From Streptomyces taklimakanensis (GTDB lineage Bacteria; Actinomycetota; Actinomycetes; Streptomycetales; Streptomycetaceae): a DNA stretch of 64,000 nucleotides. The position numbers were made by a program, and so were the translations under genes. The stretch is taken from positions 1,550,001-1,614,000 of the forward strand of contig NZ_WIXO01000001.1 in assembly GCF_009709575.1 (NCBI RefSeq), in the 5' to 3' direction. The notes below the pieces were generated by a model. It was not told the DNA's origin. It saw only the letters and a program-made list of their open reading frames with translations, and searched no databases. Position 1 is the first letter of the stretch, and the number at the start of each line of letters is the position of its first letter. Below, one piece after another: positions 44,735-54,588 of this stretch.

Positions 44735-44973
44735 ACACCGCAGACCTGGTCTGGCTCAAATCCAGCTACAGCGGCAGTCAGGGTGGCGACTGCGTCGAGG
44801 TGGCCGTCGAGTGGCACAAGTCCAGCCACAGCGGCAGTGCGGGCGGCGAGTGCGTGGAGGTGGCGACCTGCCCGCACGCCGTGCACGTCCGCGACTCCAA
44901 GGACGTCTCCCGCCCCCACCTCGCCTTCTCCCCCGACGCCTGGTCCGCCTTCCTCGGCTCCGCCCGCGCCTGA
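44731..44973 (+). CDS. DUF397 protein with an internal duplication
   Basis: 80 aa against the usual 60 or so. The block WLKSSYSGSQGGDCVEVAVE is followed immediately by a second WHKSSHSGSAGGECVEVA, then the common tail VHVRDSKDVSRPHLAFSPDAW. A duplication of the first 20 or so residues explains the extra length. It partners the upstream XRE regulator (4-bp overlap), as AbaA/WhiJ-type pairs do. Confidence 0.92.
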   Translation: MNTADLVWLKSSYSGSQGGDCVEVAVEWHKSSHSGSAGGECVEVATCPHAVHVRDSKDVSRPHLAFSPDAWSAFLGSARA

Positions 44974-45310
44974 CGCACCTCCCCGGTGCCACGGTGCCCC
45001 GACCGTCGGCCCGGCACGAGTCCGTGGGCCGGACCGGCGGTCGGCGAAGGGGCGTCGGTGAAGACGGTGTGGTGGCCGATACCAGGACGTGACCGATCAC
45101 GACGAGGGAACCCGTACCCGCCCGTTCGCGATGTGTCTCCCACATCCGACCTGTCGCCATCGATCCCCCTCCGCTTGTGATCGTTCGGTGTCCGATCGAT
45201 GAAGTCTCGTTCCGGCCGGAGACGTCGATGTGGACGCGGGGGTAGGGAGGACCTCGTCCGCCGGGTCACCCTCCCGGCGGCGCCCCCGTCCCCTCCACCA
45301 GAGAGGCACC
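44974..45310. other. Intergenic stretch before the NlpC/P60-like hydrolase
   Basis: No gene. It must contain the hydrolase promoter. I saw no clear c-di-AMP (ydaO-type) riboswitch fold, though such leaders often precede cell-wall hydrolases in Streptomyces. Confidence 0.5.
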
Positions 45311-46360
45311 ATGTTCCCCGCGTCGTTCCCCGCGTCGTTCCCCACCCCGCCGCCCACCCCCCGGACGAGACGCCGGGTCCGAACGGCCCTGGTCTCGGCC
45401 GTGGTCGGCGCCCTCGCCGCCGTCGGCGTCTCCCTCCTGCCCGCCACCGCCACCGCCGCTCCGGTCGCGTCCCCGGTCTCGTCGTCGCAGGTGGCGACAG
45501 CGAGCACCATGACGCCCCAGGAGATGCTGAACCGCGCGGCCACCTGGCTCACCGCCTACAACGGCGGCCCGGTGCCGTACAGCCAGACCGCGACCTGGGG
45601 CGGTTACCGCACGGACTGCTCCGGTTACGTCTCGATGGCGCTGGGGCTGTGGAAGCCCGGCCCCAACACCGTCGGGCTCGCCACCGACCGGAGCCTGACC
45701 ACGCCGATCCGCGTGAGCGACCTCCGCGCGGGCGACCTGCTGATCGACGCGGAGGGCACCAACACCACCCGCCACGTGGTGATCTTCGAGAAGTGGGCCA
45801 ACTCCTCCCGCACCGCCTACTGGGCCTACGAGCAGCGCGGCACCTACGGCACGACCCACCGGACCCTCGGCTACGGGCTGACGGCGGGGAGCGAGTACAA
45901 GCCCTACCGCCCCGTCAAGCTGGGCGGTGGCGGCGGAACGCCGGCCCCGACGCCCGACTACCCGGTGTTGAAGCAGGGGTCCACGGGGACGAACGTCACC
46001 GCCGCCCAGTACCTGCTGCGGGCCCACGGCCACACCGACGTCGCGGCCGACGGCGTCTACGGTCCCAAGACCGCGTCGGCGGCCAGGTCCTTCCAGAGCG
46101 CCAACGGACTCGCCGTGGACGGCGTGATCGGGCCGGACACCTTCTCCGAACTCGTCGTCACCCTCCGGGAAGGGGCGCGGGGCGAGGCGGTCCGTGCGCT
46201 GCAGACCCTGCTGGCGAAGAAGTACGGCTACCCGAACGTGACCGTCGACGGCGTCTTCGGACCGCTCACCAAGGACGCCGTGCTGGACTTCCAGCGCGAC
46301 CGGAGCGGGTTGACCGTCGACGGCATCGTCGGCCCCCGCACCTGGGCCGCCCTGATCTGA
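45311..46360 (+). CDS. Secreted NlpC/P60-like cell-wall hydrolase with two peptidoglycan-binding domains
   Basis: 349 aa. N-terminus FPASFPASFPTPPP then a signal peptide with ATATAAP. A catalytic region (about 70-215) has the Cys in YRTDCSGYVSMAL and a His in RHVVIFEKW. Two PG-binding repeats follow (about 235-285 and 300-349; DGVYGPKTASAARSFQ and DGVFGPLTKDAVLDFQ). It probably cleaves stem peptides in the wall. The start ATG (45311) has a CAGAGAGG site. Confidence 0.9.
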   Translation: MFPASFPASFPTPPPTPRTRRRVRTALVSAVVGALAAVGVSLLPATATAAPVASPVSSSQVATASTMTPQEMLNRAATWLTAYNGGPVPYSQTATWGGYRTDCSGYVSMALGLWKPGPNTVGLATDRSLTTPIRVSDLRAGDLLIDAEGTNTTRHVVIFEKWANSSRTAYWAYEQRGTYGTTHRTLGYGLTAGSEYKPYRPVKLGGGGGTPAPTPDYPVLKQGSTGTNVTAAQYLLRAHGHTDVAADGVYGPKTASAARSFQSANGLAVDGVIGPDTFSELVVTLREGARGEAVRALQTLLAKKYGYPNVTVDGVFGPLTKDAVLDFQRDRSGLTVDGIVGPRTWAALI

Positions 46361-46382
46361 CCGGCCCCGACCGGTCCATCCC

Positions 46383-46425
46383 GACACCGCCCCCGGGCCC
46401 GCGTTCGCGGGACGGGGGCGGTGTC
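46383..46425. terminator. Terminator after the cell-wall hydrolase
   Basis: Perfect 13-bp stem (46383-46395 / 46413-46425), between convergent genes. Confidence 0.8.
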
Positions 46426-46452
46426 TTCCTCCGAACTCAGGGCTTCAGGACC

Positions 46453-47265
46453 TCAGACGTCCCGGCGCGGACCGCTCCACGGCCCGTCGGAGGGGACCGG
46501 GGCGGGGCGACGGAACAGGGCCGTCCAGAGGAAGGATTCGCCGAAGTACGAGGAATCGGACGGCTCGTCGCGCATCCGGCGCGACTCGACCTCCTCCAGG
46601 TCGGAGAAGATCCGGCGCAGGGAGTCGGGGGTGTAGGCGAGTCCACCGTGGAGGCCGGGCGGGCCGGACGGGCCCGACGGGCGGTACAGCTCCGCGTCGG
46701 GCAGCTCGCAGCCCATCCCGCCGGGCCCGGCGGCGAAGCAGGTGAGGGCGAGGTGGCCGCCGGGGGCGAGCACCCGGTCGACGAGGGCCAGATAGCCGAC
46801 GCGGCGGTGCGGCGGCAGGTGGTGGAGACAGCCGGAGTCGCAGATCAGGTCGTAGGGCCCGGGGAGTTCGTCGGTGGTGAGGGCGAAGGCGTCCCCGCGG
46901 TGGAGGCGGACGCGGGCGCGGGTGTCGGGCGCCGCCTCGCGGACGCGCTCGCCGGCCCAGGCGATCGCCCGCTCGGAGAGGTCGACGGCGTCCACGGTGA
47001 AGCCCGCGGCGGCCAGGTGGAGGGCGTTGCGGCCCGGTCCGCAGCCCAGGTCGAGGGCCCGGCCCGGGGTGATCAGGCCGCGCTCCAGGTACGAGGCCAG
47101 GCTTTCGTCGGGTTTCGCCGCGAAGAACGGCACAGGCCGGGAGCGGTCCGCGTAGAAGCCGTCCCACCAGGAGGCCGCGCCGGCCGTCCAGCGGTCGGCC
47201 CCGGGCGCGAACAGCCCGTCGAGAAGCCCGAGTACGTCCTCCACCGTGCGGATGTCCCGCCGCAT
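46453..47265 (-). CDS. Class I SAM methyltransferase
   Basis: 270 aa. SAM motif LDLGCGPGRNALHLAAAGF, the acidic VDAVDLSERAI and CDSGCLHHLPPHRR are present. It probably methylates a small molecule, with no cluster partner to suggest which. The ATG at 47265 is preceded by GAAGGGGG at 9 nt. It ends near the convergent hydrolase gene. Confidence 0.85.
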   Translation of the reverse strand: MRRDIRTVEDVLGLLDGLFAPGADRWTAGAASWWDGFYADRSRPVPFFAAKPDESLASYLERGLITPGRALDLGCGPGRNALHLAAAGFTVDAVDLSERAIAWAGERVREAAPDTRARVRLHRGDAFALTTDELPGPYDLICDSGCLHHLPPHRRVGYLALVDRVLAPGGHLALTCFAAGPGGMGCELPDAELYRPSGPSGPPGLHGGLAYTPDSLRRIFSDLEEVESRRMRDEPSDSSYFGESFLWTALFRRPAPVPSDGPWSGPRRDV

Positions 47266-47549
47266 CCGGCGCCCCCTTCGTCCGGTCCGCCGCCGTCCCC
47301 CGGACTCTAGGAGCGGGGCGGCCCACGGGCCAGGACGGGCCGGGACGGGACGGTGGGCGCGAGGGCGCCGGCGGGCGCCCGGCGGCCGGGCGCGGGGTGG
47401 GGAAGGTCCCTGTGCGGGGGGTGGGGCGAACGGCCGGGCGTCCCCCCGCACCGGGCCGTCACGGGGCCTTCGCCGGCCTGTCCGGGGACGGTTTTTCCAC
47501 GGGTTCGGCGCCGGGTGGCGTACCGGGGGCCGGGCCGGGTGCGGCGGGC

Positions 47550-47984
47550 TCAGCCGTCGTCGCGCGCCGGGTCGCCGTGCCGGCGGTCGTGGCGCTCCTG
47601 GGCGGCGAGCACCTGGGGCATGTGGGCCTCCAGGTGCTCGATGAGGTCGATCAGCTTGGCGGTGGTGGTGCGACCCAGCTCGGTGAGGCTGTACTCCACC
47701 TGCGGCGGCATGACGGCGCGGACCTCGCGGTGGACGAAGCCGTCGCGCTCCAGGGCCTGGAGGGTCTGGGCGAGCATCTTCTCGCTCACGCCGTCGACGC
47801 AGCGGCGCAGGGCGTTGAAGCGGGCGGCCCCGTCGTACAGGCCGGCCAGGACCAGGACGCCCCAGCGCCCGGTGAGGTGCCCCAGGACCGGTCGGGAGGG
47901 GCAGGCGCGGGCGAACACGTCGAATGCCGCTTCCCGGGCCGCCCGGTCCTCCGCCGCCTCGGGTGTGGGGGTCGTTGTGTCCAT
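47550..47984 (-). CDS. HxlR-family transcriptional regulator
   Basis: 144 aa. Winged helix with PVLGHLTGRWGVLVLAGLYDG, NALRRCVDGVSEKMLAQTL and VEYSLTELGRTTTAKL identifies HxlR. The Cys in the N-terminal region (ARACPSRPV) could serve as a redox sensor as in QorR/YodB-like proteins. Divergent from the NmrA-type reductase gene across a 131-bp gap with an inverted repeat. Confidence 0.92.
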   Translation of the reverse strand: MDTTTPTPEAAEDRAAREAAFDVFARACPSRPVLGHLTGRWGVLVLAGLYDGAARFNALRRCVDGVSEKMLAQTLQALERDGFVHREVRAVMPPQVEYSLTELGRTTTAKLIDLIEHLEAHMPQVLAAQERHDRRHGDPARDDG

Positions 47985-48008
47985 GCCCGCAGGCTACCGG
48001 AGCACAGC

Positions 48009-48021
48009 ACTTTCAAAAAGT
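48009..48021. promoter_or_regulatory. Candidate HxlR operator
   Basis: ACTTTCAAAAAGT, arms ACTTT/AAAGT with a 3-bp spacer, in the gap between HxlR and its divergent neighbour. A typical HxlR-type site. Confidence 0.6.
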
Positions 48022-48115
48022 TTGCGCTTTCAATTCCGCCGTGTACGGTGGGCGGTGCGCCGGGTCCCGCGGATCCGGTCCGCCCCCGCCACCTCCCGAT
48101 CGAAGGAAGCCCTCG

Positions 48116-48976
<861 letters not shown>

Positions 48977-49035
48977 GCCCGGACCGCGCCCCCGCCCCCT
49001 GGGCGCGCGTGGCCCCGCCGGACGCGGCCGCGCGC

Positions 49036-50025
49036 CTACGGGAGGGGGGGTGCCTTGGGGAAGGTGCGGCGGTAGTCGCTCGGCGAGACCCCGACGTGCT
49101 TCAGGAAGTGGTGGCGGAGGTTGTTCGCCGTGCCCAGGCCGCTCAGTTCGCCGATCCTCTCGACCGGCAGGTCCGTCGACTCCAGCAGGCTCTGGGCCCT
49201 GGCCAGGCGCTGGCCCAGGAGCCACCGCACGGGCGTGGTGCCCGTGGCGGCCCGGAGCCGCCGGTAGAACGTGCGCGGACTCATCGCCGCGCGCCGCGCC
49301 AGGTCCCCGACCGTCAGCGGTTCGTCCAGGTGCGCGCGGGCCCACTCCAGGACCGGCGCCAGCCCCTCGTCGTCGGTGGCGGGCACGGCCAGGTCGACGA
49401 ACTGGGCCTGGCCGCCCGGCCGGTGGGCGGGCACGACCATCCGGCGGGCGAGCTGGTTGGCGACGTGGGCGCCCAGGTCACGGCGCACGAGGTGGAGGCA
49501 GAGGTCGAGGCCGGCGGTGAGTCCGGCGCTGGTGAGGACGTCGCCGTTGTCGACGTACAGCACCGAGTCGTCGACCTCCACCTCCGGGTAGCGGGCGGCG
49601 AGCTGGGCGGTGTGCATCCAGTGGGCGGTGGCGCGGCGGCCGTCCAGCAGGCCCGCCTCGGCGAGCGCGAAGGCGCCGGTGCACAGGGAGACCATGCGGG
49701 CGCCGCCCTCGTGGGCGCGGCGCAGGGCCTTGACCAGCTCCGCCGGGATCGGCTCGCCGTCCTCGACGCAGGCGTCGGGGACGGAGGAAACGATCACGGT
49801 GTCCGCGCCGACGAGGTCGTCGAGGCCGTAGGGGGTCCGCAGGGCCAGCCCCACGCCGTCCGGCGGGCCGTCCCCCGTCCCGCACAGCCGCAGCTCGTAC
49901 CAGGGGTCGGCCAGATCCGGCTGCGGCTTCCCGAAGACGGTGCAGGGGATGCCGAGTTCGTACAGGTCCCAGGAGGAGATCTCGATGCCCTCGGGCACGA
50001 CCACGGCGACGGAACCGGCACCCAT
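49036..50025 (-). CDS. GlxA-family AraC-type regulator (DJ-1/PfpI-like + HTH)
   Basis: 329 aa. The N-terminal 180 residues form a DJ-1/PfpI-like domain (Cys nucleophile in MVSLCTGAFALAEAGLLDG). The last 100 residues carry an AraC helix-turn-helix pair (TVGDLARRAAMSPRTFYRRL and IGELSGLGTANNLRHHFLKHVG, given in pieces). GlxA-type regulators control catabolic or developmental genes. ATG at 50025 with no strong site. Confidence 0.9.
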   Translation of the reverse strand: MGAGSVAVVVPEGIEISSWDLYELGIPCTVFGKPQPDLADPWYELRLCGTGDGPPDGVGLALRTPYGLDDLVGADTVIVSSVPDACVEDGEPIPAELVKALRRAHEGGARMVSLCTGAFALAEAGLLDGRRATAHWMHTAQLAARYPEVEVDDSVLYVDNGDVLTSAGLTAGLDLCLHLVRRDLGAHVANQLARRMVVPAHRPGGQAQFVDLAVPATDDEGLAPVLEWARAHLDEPLTVGDLARRAAMSPRTFYRRLRAATGTTPVRWLLGQRLARAQSLLESTDLPVERIGELSGLGTANNLRHHFLKHVGVSPSDYRRTFPKAPPLP

Positions 50026-50183
50026 GCCCCGAAGCGTAGGCCACACCGCCGACGGTGTGGCAGGAATTTGGCGCCGGCCGTCACCGCCGTCACTGTCCCG
50101 GGCCGCCACGCGCTGCGAGCGTGGTCCCCACGTGAACGACACGACCGTCCGCCGCGCGCGGACGCACTTCGGGGAGTGGTGGC

Positions 50184-51068
50184 ATGAACGCGCACTATCC
50201 GGCCGTGACCGTCCTGGGCCTGGGATCGATGGGCTCGGCACTGGCCGCCGCACTGTCGGACCGGGGGCACCCGACCACCGTGTGGAACCGCTCGGCCCAC
50301 AAGGCGGAGGCACTCGTGGCGCGGGGCGCCCTGCCGGCTGCGACGGCCGGGGAGGCGGTCGCGGCGAGCCCGCTGGTCGTCGCCTGCGTCCTGGACTACG
50401 ACGCGCTGCGCACCGTCCTCGACCCCGTGGCCGACACCCTGGCGGGCAGGACGCTGGTCAACCTCACCTCCGGTTCGCCGGAGCAGGCCCGGGAGACCGC
50501 CGAGTGGGCCCGCTCGCACGGGGCCGACTACCTCGACGGCGCGATCATGACCACCCCGCCGGGGGTCGGCAGCCCGGAGATGATGTTCTTCTACAGCGGC
50601 CCGGAGCCCGTCTTCGAGGCCCACCGGCCGATCCTGGCGGCCCTGGGCGATCCCCTGTACCTGGGGGCCGACCCGGGAACGGCGTCCCTCTACGACGCCG
50701 CCCTGCTCGGTCTGATGTGGGCGGTGCTGACCGGCTGGCTGCACGGCACCGCGCTGGTCGGTGCGGAGGGGACGCAGGCCACGGCGTTCACCCCCGTCGC
50801 CGTGCGCTGGCTGACCGCCGTGGCCGGCTTCATGACCACCTACGCGCCCCAGGTGGACGCCGGCCGCTACCCGGGCGACGACGCCACCGTCGACGTGCAG
50901 ATCGCGACGATCGACCACCTCCTCCACGCGGCCGAGGCCCGCGGCCTGGACAACGCGCTGCCCGCGCTGCTGAAGGCCACCATGGAACGGGCTAAGGCCG
51001 CCGGGCACGGCTCGGACAGCTACGCGAGCGTGATCGAGGTCCTGCGGGGTCCGTCGGCCGGCGGGTGA
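50184..51068 (+). CDS. Imine-reductase-like NAD(P)-dependent oxidoreductase
   Basis: 294 aa. Rossmann motif VLGLGSMGSALAAALSDRGH at the N-terminus, then an all-helical C-domain with EGTQATAFTPVAVRWL. This is the beta-hydroxyacid-dehydrogenase superfamily branch that includes imine reductases. The ATG has a GGGGAGTGG site. It is divergent from GlxA and its 3' end overlaps the convergent aldo/keto reductase gene by 49 bp. Confidence 0.88.
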   Translation: MNAHYPAVTVLGLGSMGSALAAALSDRGHPTTVWNRSAHKAEALVARGALPAATAGEAVAASPLVVACVLDYDALRTVLDPVADTLAGRTLVNLTSGSPEQARETAEWARSHGADYLDGAIMTTPPGVGSPEMMFFYSGPEPVFEAHRPILAALGDPLYLGADPGTASLYDAALLGLMWAVLTGWLHGTALVGAEGTQATAFTPVAVRWLTAVAGFMTTYAPQVDAGRYPGDDATVDVQIATIDHLLHAAEARGLDNALPALLKATMERAKAAGHGSDSYASVIEVLRGPSAGG

Positions 51069-52072
51069 CCGCGCGCCGGGGCGCCGGGCGGGGGCCGGCT
51101 CCCCGGCGGTCCCGCGCCTCGGTCCCCCACCGGGGCGCGCTCGTCCAGGAGGCCCTCGCCGCGCAGGTCGGACCAGAGCCCGGCCGGTACGTCCGCCTCG
51201 AAGACCGCCACGTCGGCCCGCACCTCCTCCGCCGAGCGCATGCCGACCACGATGCCCGCGACCACGGGGTGGAGCAGGGGGAACACCATCGCCGCCTGAG
51301 GGAGGGTCACCCCGTGCGCCTCGCAGACGTCGGCGATGCGGTGGGCCCGCCGCAGCAGTTCGGACGGGGCGGGGCCGTAGTCGTAGAACGCGCCGTCGGC
51401 GGGCCGCGGCGCGGCCGGCAGACCGGAGTTGAAGACGGAGACCGCCAGCACCGAGACGCCGCGCTCGGCGCACGCGGGCAGCAGGTCGTCCAGGGCGCTG
51501 TGCTCCAGCAGCGTGTAGCGGCCGGAGAGCATCACCACGTCGGCGTCGGTCTCCCGTACGAACCTGGTCAGCATGCCGGTGTGGTGCATCCCCGCCCCGA
51601 CGGCGCCCACCACGCCCTGGGCGCGCAGTTCGGCGAGCGCCGGGTAGCCGTGGCGCAGGGCGTCCTCGAAGCGGTCCTCCGCGTCGTGGAGGAACAGCAC
51701 GTCGAAGCGGTCGACGCCCATGCGGGCGAGGGAGTCCTCGACGCTGCGCAGGATGCCGTCGCGGGAGAAGTCCCACACCCGCCGGTGCGTCGCGGGCACC
51801 ATGAACGCCTCGTCGGTCCGGCCCGCCGGGTCCTGCGGCACGAGCAGCCTGCCGACCTTCGTCGAGAGCGTGAACCCGTTCCGCGGCCTGCGGCCCAGGA
51901 AGTCGCCGATGCGGCGCTCGGAGTGCCCGATGCCGTAGTGCGGCGAGGTGTCGAAGTAGCGGATCCCGCTCTGCCAGGCCGCCTCCAGCACTCCGGCCGT
52001 GGTGTCGTCGTCCGGCGGCTCGAAGAGGCCGCCCAGCGGCCCGCCGCCGAAGCCCGGTTCGGTGACCTCCAC
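51020..52072 (-). CDS. Aldo/keto reductase
   Basis: 350 aa. Catalytic Asp and Tyr in DTSPHYGIGHSE, Lys in LSTKVGR and His in FLHDAED follow the AKR fold. A GTG (52072) just before TEPGFGGGPLGG is used as start; a TTG or GTG a little upstream could add the usual beta-hairpin. A low-complexity tail of about 35 residues extends past the normal AKR end and overlaps the convergent gene. The substrate is unknown. FasR diverges from it. Confidence 0.87.
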   Translation of the reverse strand: MEVTEPGFGGGPLGGLFEPPDDDTTAGVLEAAWQSGIRYFDTSPHYGIGHSERRIGDFLGRRPRNGFTLSTKVGRLLVPQDPAGRTDEAFMVPATHRRVWDFSRDGILRSVEDSLARMGVDRFDVLFLHDAEDRFEDALRHGYPALAELRAQGVVGAVGAGMHHTGMLTRFVRETDADVVMLSGRYTLLEHSALDDLLPACAERGVSVLAVSVFNSGLPAAPRPADGAFYDYGPAPSELLRRAHRIADVCEAHGVTLPQAAMVFPLLHPVVAGIVVGMRSAEEVRADVAVFEADVPAGLWSDLRGEGLLDERAPVGDRGAGPPGSRPPPGAPARGHPPADGPRRTSITLA

Positions 52073-52303
52073 CGTGCTCCACCCCAACCTGCCGGTCCTC
52101 GTCCGGTCGGTTCTCCCCCGGGTTCGACGCCGTGTGCGGCATGACGTGCGCCACACGTCCGACCTCGTCCGCTCCGCGGTGCCGCTCCAACCGTTTTTCC
52201 GGCGGACGGGGACCTCCTCCCGCCGCCCCGCCGCACCGGCCCGGTTGTGCGGATCCGACACCCGCCCTCCTCCTCTCCGTACCAATGGGGCAGGCTTGTC
52301 CCC

Positions 52304-53506
52304 GTGCCAGAACCCACTCACACCCCAGCACCCGACAAGCAGCGCCCGCATCCGCACCCCGCGACGCTGCGGCGGCTGGAGCAGTCCTCCGGCAAGCTGG
52401 CCGCCGCCGCCCTGGCTCGGATGGGGGAGCAACTGCCCTGGTACCGCGCGATGCCACCGGAGAACCGGTCGTGGATCGGACTGGTGGCGCAGGCGGGCAT
52501 CGCGGCGTTCACCGAGTGGTTCCGGCACCCGGAGACGCCGCAGGCGATCAGCACGGACGTGTTCGGCACCGCGCCACGCGAGTTGACGCGGGCGGTCACG
52601 CTGCGACAGACGGTGGAGATGGTCCGCACCACCATCGAGGTCGTGGAGTCGGCGATCGACGAGGTGGCCGCGCCCGGCGACGAGGGCGTGCTGCGCGAGG
52701 CGCTGCTCGTCTACGCACGGGAGATAGCCTTCGCCACCGCCCAGGTGTACGCCCAGGCGGCCGAGGCGCGCGGCGCGTGGGACGCGCGCCTGGAGTCCCT
52801 GGTGGTCAACGCGGTCCTCTCGGGCGAGGCCGATGAAGGGGCCGTCTCCCGCGCCGCGGCGCTGGGCTGGAACTCCCCCGACCACGTGGCCGTGGTGCTG
52901 GGCACCGCGCCCGACGGGGACAACGAACTGACCGTGGAGGCGATACGGCGCGCCGCCCGGCACGCCAGGCTCCAGGTGCTCACCGGGGTGCTGGGCAACC
53001 GCCTGGTGGTCGTCGCGGGCGGCTCCGACGATCCGCTGCACATGGCCAAGTCGTTGATCGGGCCGTTCGCGCCGGGGCCCGTGGTGGCCGGGCCCGTGGT
53101 GGGCGACCTGCTGTCGGCGACGCGGTCGGCGCGGGCCGCCGCGGCCGGGCTGAAGGCGTGCGCCGCGTGGCCGGACGCGCCGCGCCCGGTGCTCGCCGAC
53201 GATCTGCTGCCCGAGCGCGCGATGGCCGGGGACGCCACCGCGCGCACCCTGCTGGTGGAGGAGATCTACAGGCCGCTCCAGGAGGCCGGCGCGGCCCTCC
53301 TGGAGACCCTGAGCGTGTATCTGGAGCAGGCCAGCAGCCTGGAGGGGGCGGCGCGGATGTTGTTCGTCCATCCCAACACCGTCCGTTACCGGCTCCGCCG
53401 TGTGACGGATGTCACCGGGTGGTCCCCGTCGGATGTGCGCTCGGCGTTCACGCTGCGTGTGGCCCTCATTCTGGGGCGTCTGGCCGACGGAGGGGGGCGG
53501 CTATAG
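52304..53506 (+). CDS. fasR: FasR, PucR-type activator of fatty acid synthesis
   Basis: 400 aa. Starts VPEPTHTPAPDKQRPHPHP and has the PucR-like C-terminal helix-turn-helix (LFVHPNTVRYRLRRVTDVTG). In S. coelicolor FasR sits just upstream of, and activates, fabD-fabH-acpP-fabF; the order is the same here. The GTG start lacks a strong ribosome site. A palindrome at 53522-53538 downstream is a plausible FasR operator. Confidence 0.93.
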   Translation: MPEPTHTPAPDKQRPHPHPATLRRLEQSSGKLAAAALARMGEQLPWYRAMPPENRSWIGLVAQAGIAAFTEWFRHPETPQAISTDVFGTAPRELTRAVTLRQTVEMVRTTIEVVESAIDEVAAPGDEGVLREALLVYAREIAFATAQVYAQAAEARGAWDARLESLVVNAVLSGEADEGAVSRAAALGWNSPDHVAVVLGTAPDGDNELTVEAIRRAARHARLQVLTGVLGNRLVVVAGGSDDPLHMAKSLIGPFAPGPVVAGPVVGDLLSATRSARAAAAGLKACAAWPDAPRPVLADDLLPERAMAGDATARTLLVEEIYRPLQEAGAALLETLSVYLEQASSLEGAARMLFVHPNTVRYRLRRVTDVTGWSPSDVRSAFTLRVALILGRLADGGGRL

Positions 53507-53521
53507 TCGCGCCGGGCGGTT

Positions 53522-53538
53522 TTGTCCGCTCCGGACAA
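53522..53538. promoter_or_regulatory. Candidate FasR operator upstream of fabD
   Basis: TTGTCCGCTCCGGACAA, a perfect 7-bp inverted repeat around CTC, 63 bp before the fabD start. Confidence 0.65.
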
Positions 53539-53600
53539 TTACCCTGAGCGTTCTTCGTGTCGGTCCCCACCGGCGGGGACCTCCGTCGACAAGAGAGAGT

Positions 53601-54545
53601 GTGAGAGTGCTCGTACTCGTCGCTCCCGGCCAGGGTGCCCAGACACCCGGCTTCCTGACCCCTTGGCTCGAACTCCCCGGTGTCGCCGACCGCCTGCGGG
53701 AGTGGTCGACCGCCATCGACCTGGACCTGGTGCACTACGGCACCGAGGCCGACGCCGAGCGAATCCGTGACACCGCCGTGGCACAGCCCCTGCTGGTCGC
53801 AGCGGGGCTGGTCTCCGCGCAGGCGCTGCTGGACGGCGTGCCCAAGGACGCCCTCGGCGCCGTCGCGGGCCACAGCGTGGGCGAGCTGACCGCCGCCGCG
53901 ATCGGCGAAGTCCTCACCCCCGAGGCCGTGATGGGGCTGGTGCGCACCCGTGGCCGGGCGATGGCCGAGGCCGCCGCCGTCACCCCGACCGGCATGGCCG
54001 CCGTCATCGGCGGCGAACCGGAGACGGTGACCGCGCACCTGAAGAAGCTGGGGCTGACCCCGGCCAACGTCAACGGCGCCGGACAGATCGTCGCCGCCGG
54101 CACCACCGAGCAGTTGGCCGCCCTGGCCGAGGAGAAGCCCGAGGGCGTGCGGATGGTGAAGGCCCTGTCCGTGGCCGGCGCCTTCCACACCCACCACATG
54201 GCCCCGGCCGTCGACGCCCTGGCCGAGGCGGTCGGAGGCGTCGAGGCGAAGGACCCGGTCGTCCGCTACGTCTCCAACCGGGACGGGCGGGTCGTCGCGG
54301 ACGGCGGCGAGGTGGTGCGGCGGCTGGTGGAACAGGTCTCCAACTCCGTGCGCTGGGACCTGTGCATGGAGACCTTCCGCGAGTTGGGCGTCACCGCGCT
54401 GATCGAGGTCTGCCCCGGCGGCACCCTCACCGGTCTGGCCAAGCGCGCCCTGCCGGGCGTGAAGACGCTGGCGATCAAGACCCCCGAGCACCTCGACGCG
54501 GCCCGTGAGCTGATCGCCGAGCACGCTTCCACGCCGGCCCCATAA
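53601..54545 (+). CDS. fabD: Malonyl-CoA:ACP transacylase FabD
   Basis: 314 aa. Catalytic Ser92 in GHSVGEL, and the catalytic His near 196 in GAFHTHHM. The APGQGAQ N-terminal loop is standard. It loads malonyl onto ACP, the first committed step. GTG at 53601 with an AGAGAGT site; a second GTG two codons on is possible. First gene of the fab operon, 43 bp from fabH. Confidence 0.96.
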   Translation: MRVLVLVAPGQGAQTPGFLTPWLELPGVADRLREWSTAIDLDLVHYGTEADAERIRDTAVAQPLLVAAGLVSAQALLDGVPKDALGAVAGHSVGELTAAAIGEVLTPEAVMGLVRTRGRAMAEAAAVTPTGMAAVIGGEPETVTAHLKKLGLTPANVNGAGQIVAAGTTEQLAALAEEKPEGVRMVKALSVAGAFHTHHMAPAVDALAEAVGGVEAKDPVVRYVSNRDGRVVADGGEVVRRLVEQVSNSVRWDLCMETFRELGVTALIEVCPGGTLTGLAKRALPGVKTLAIKTPEHLDAARELIAEHASTPAP

Positions 54546-54588
54546 CCGGACAGTGGCCGGACAGCAGCCGATAGGAGCTTCGAGAAGC

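Noticed and set aside
44974..45310. A c-di-AMP (ydaO) riboswitch before the NlpC/P60-like gene
   Set aside because: The expected conserved core sequences could not be found by eye. A covariance-model search would settle it.
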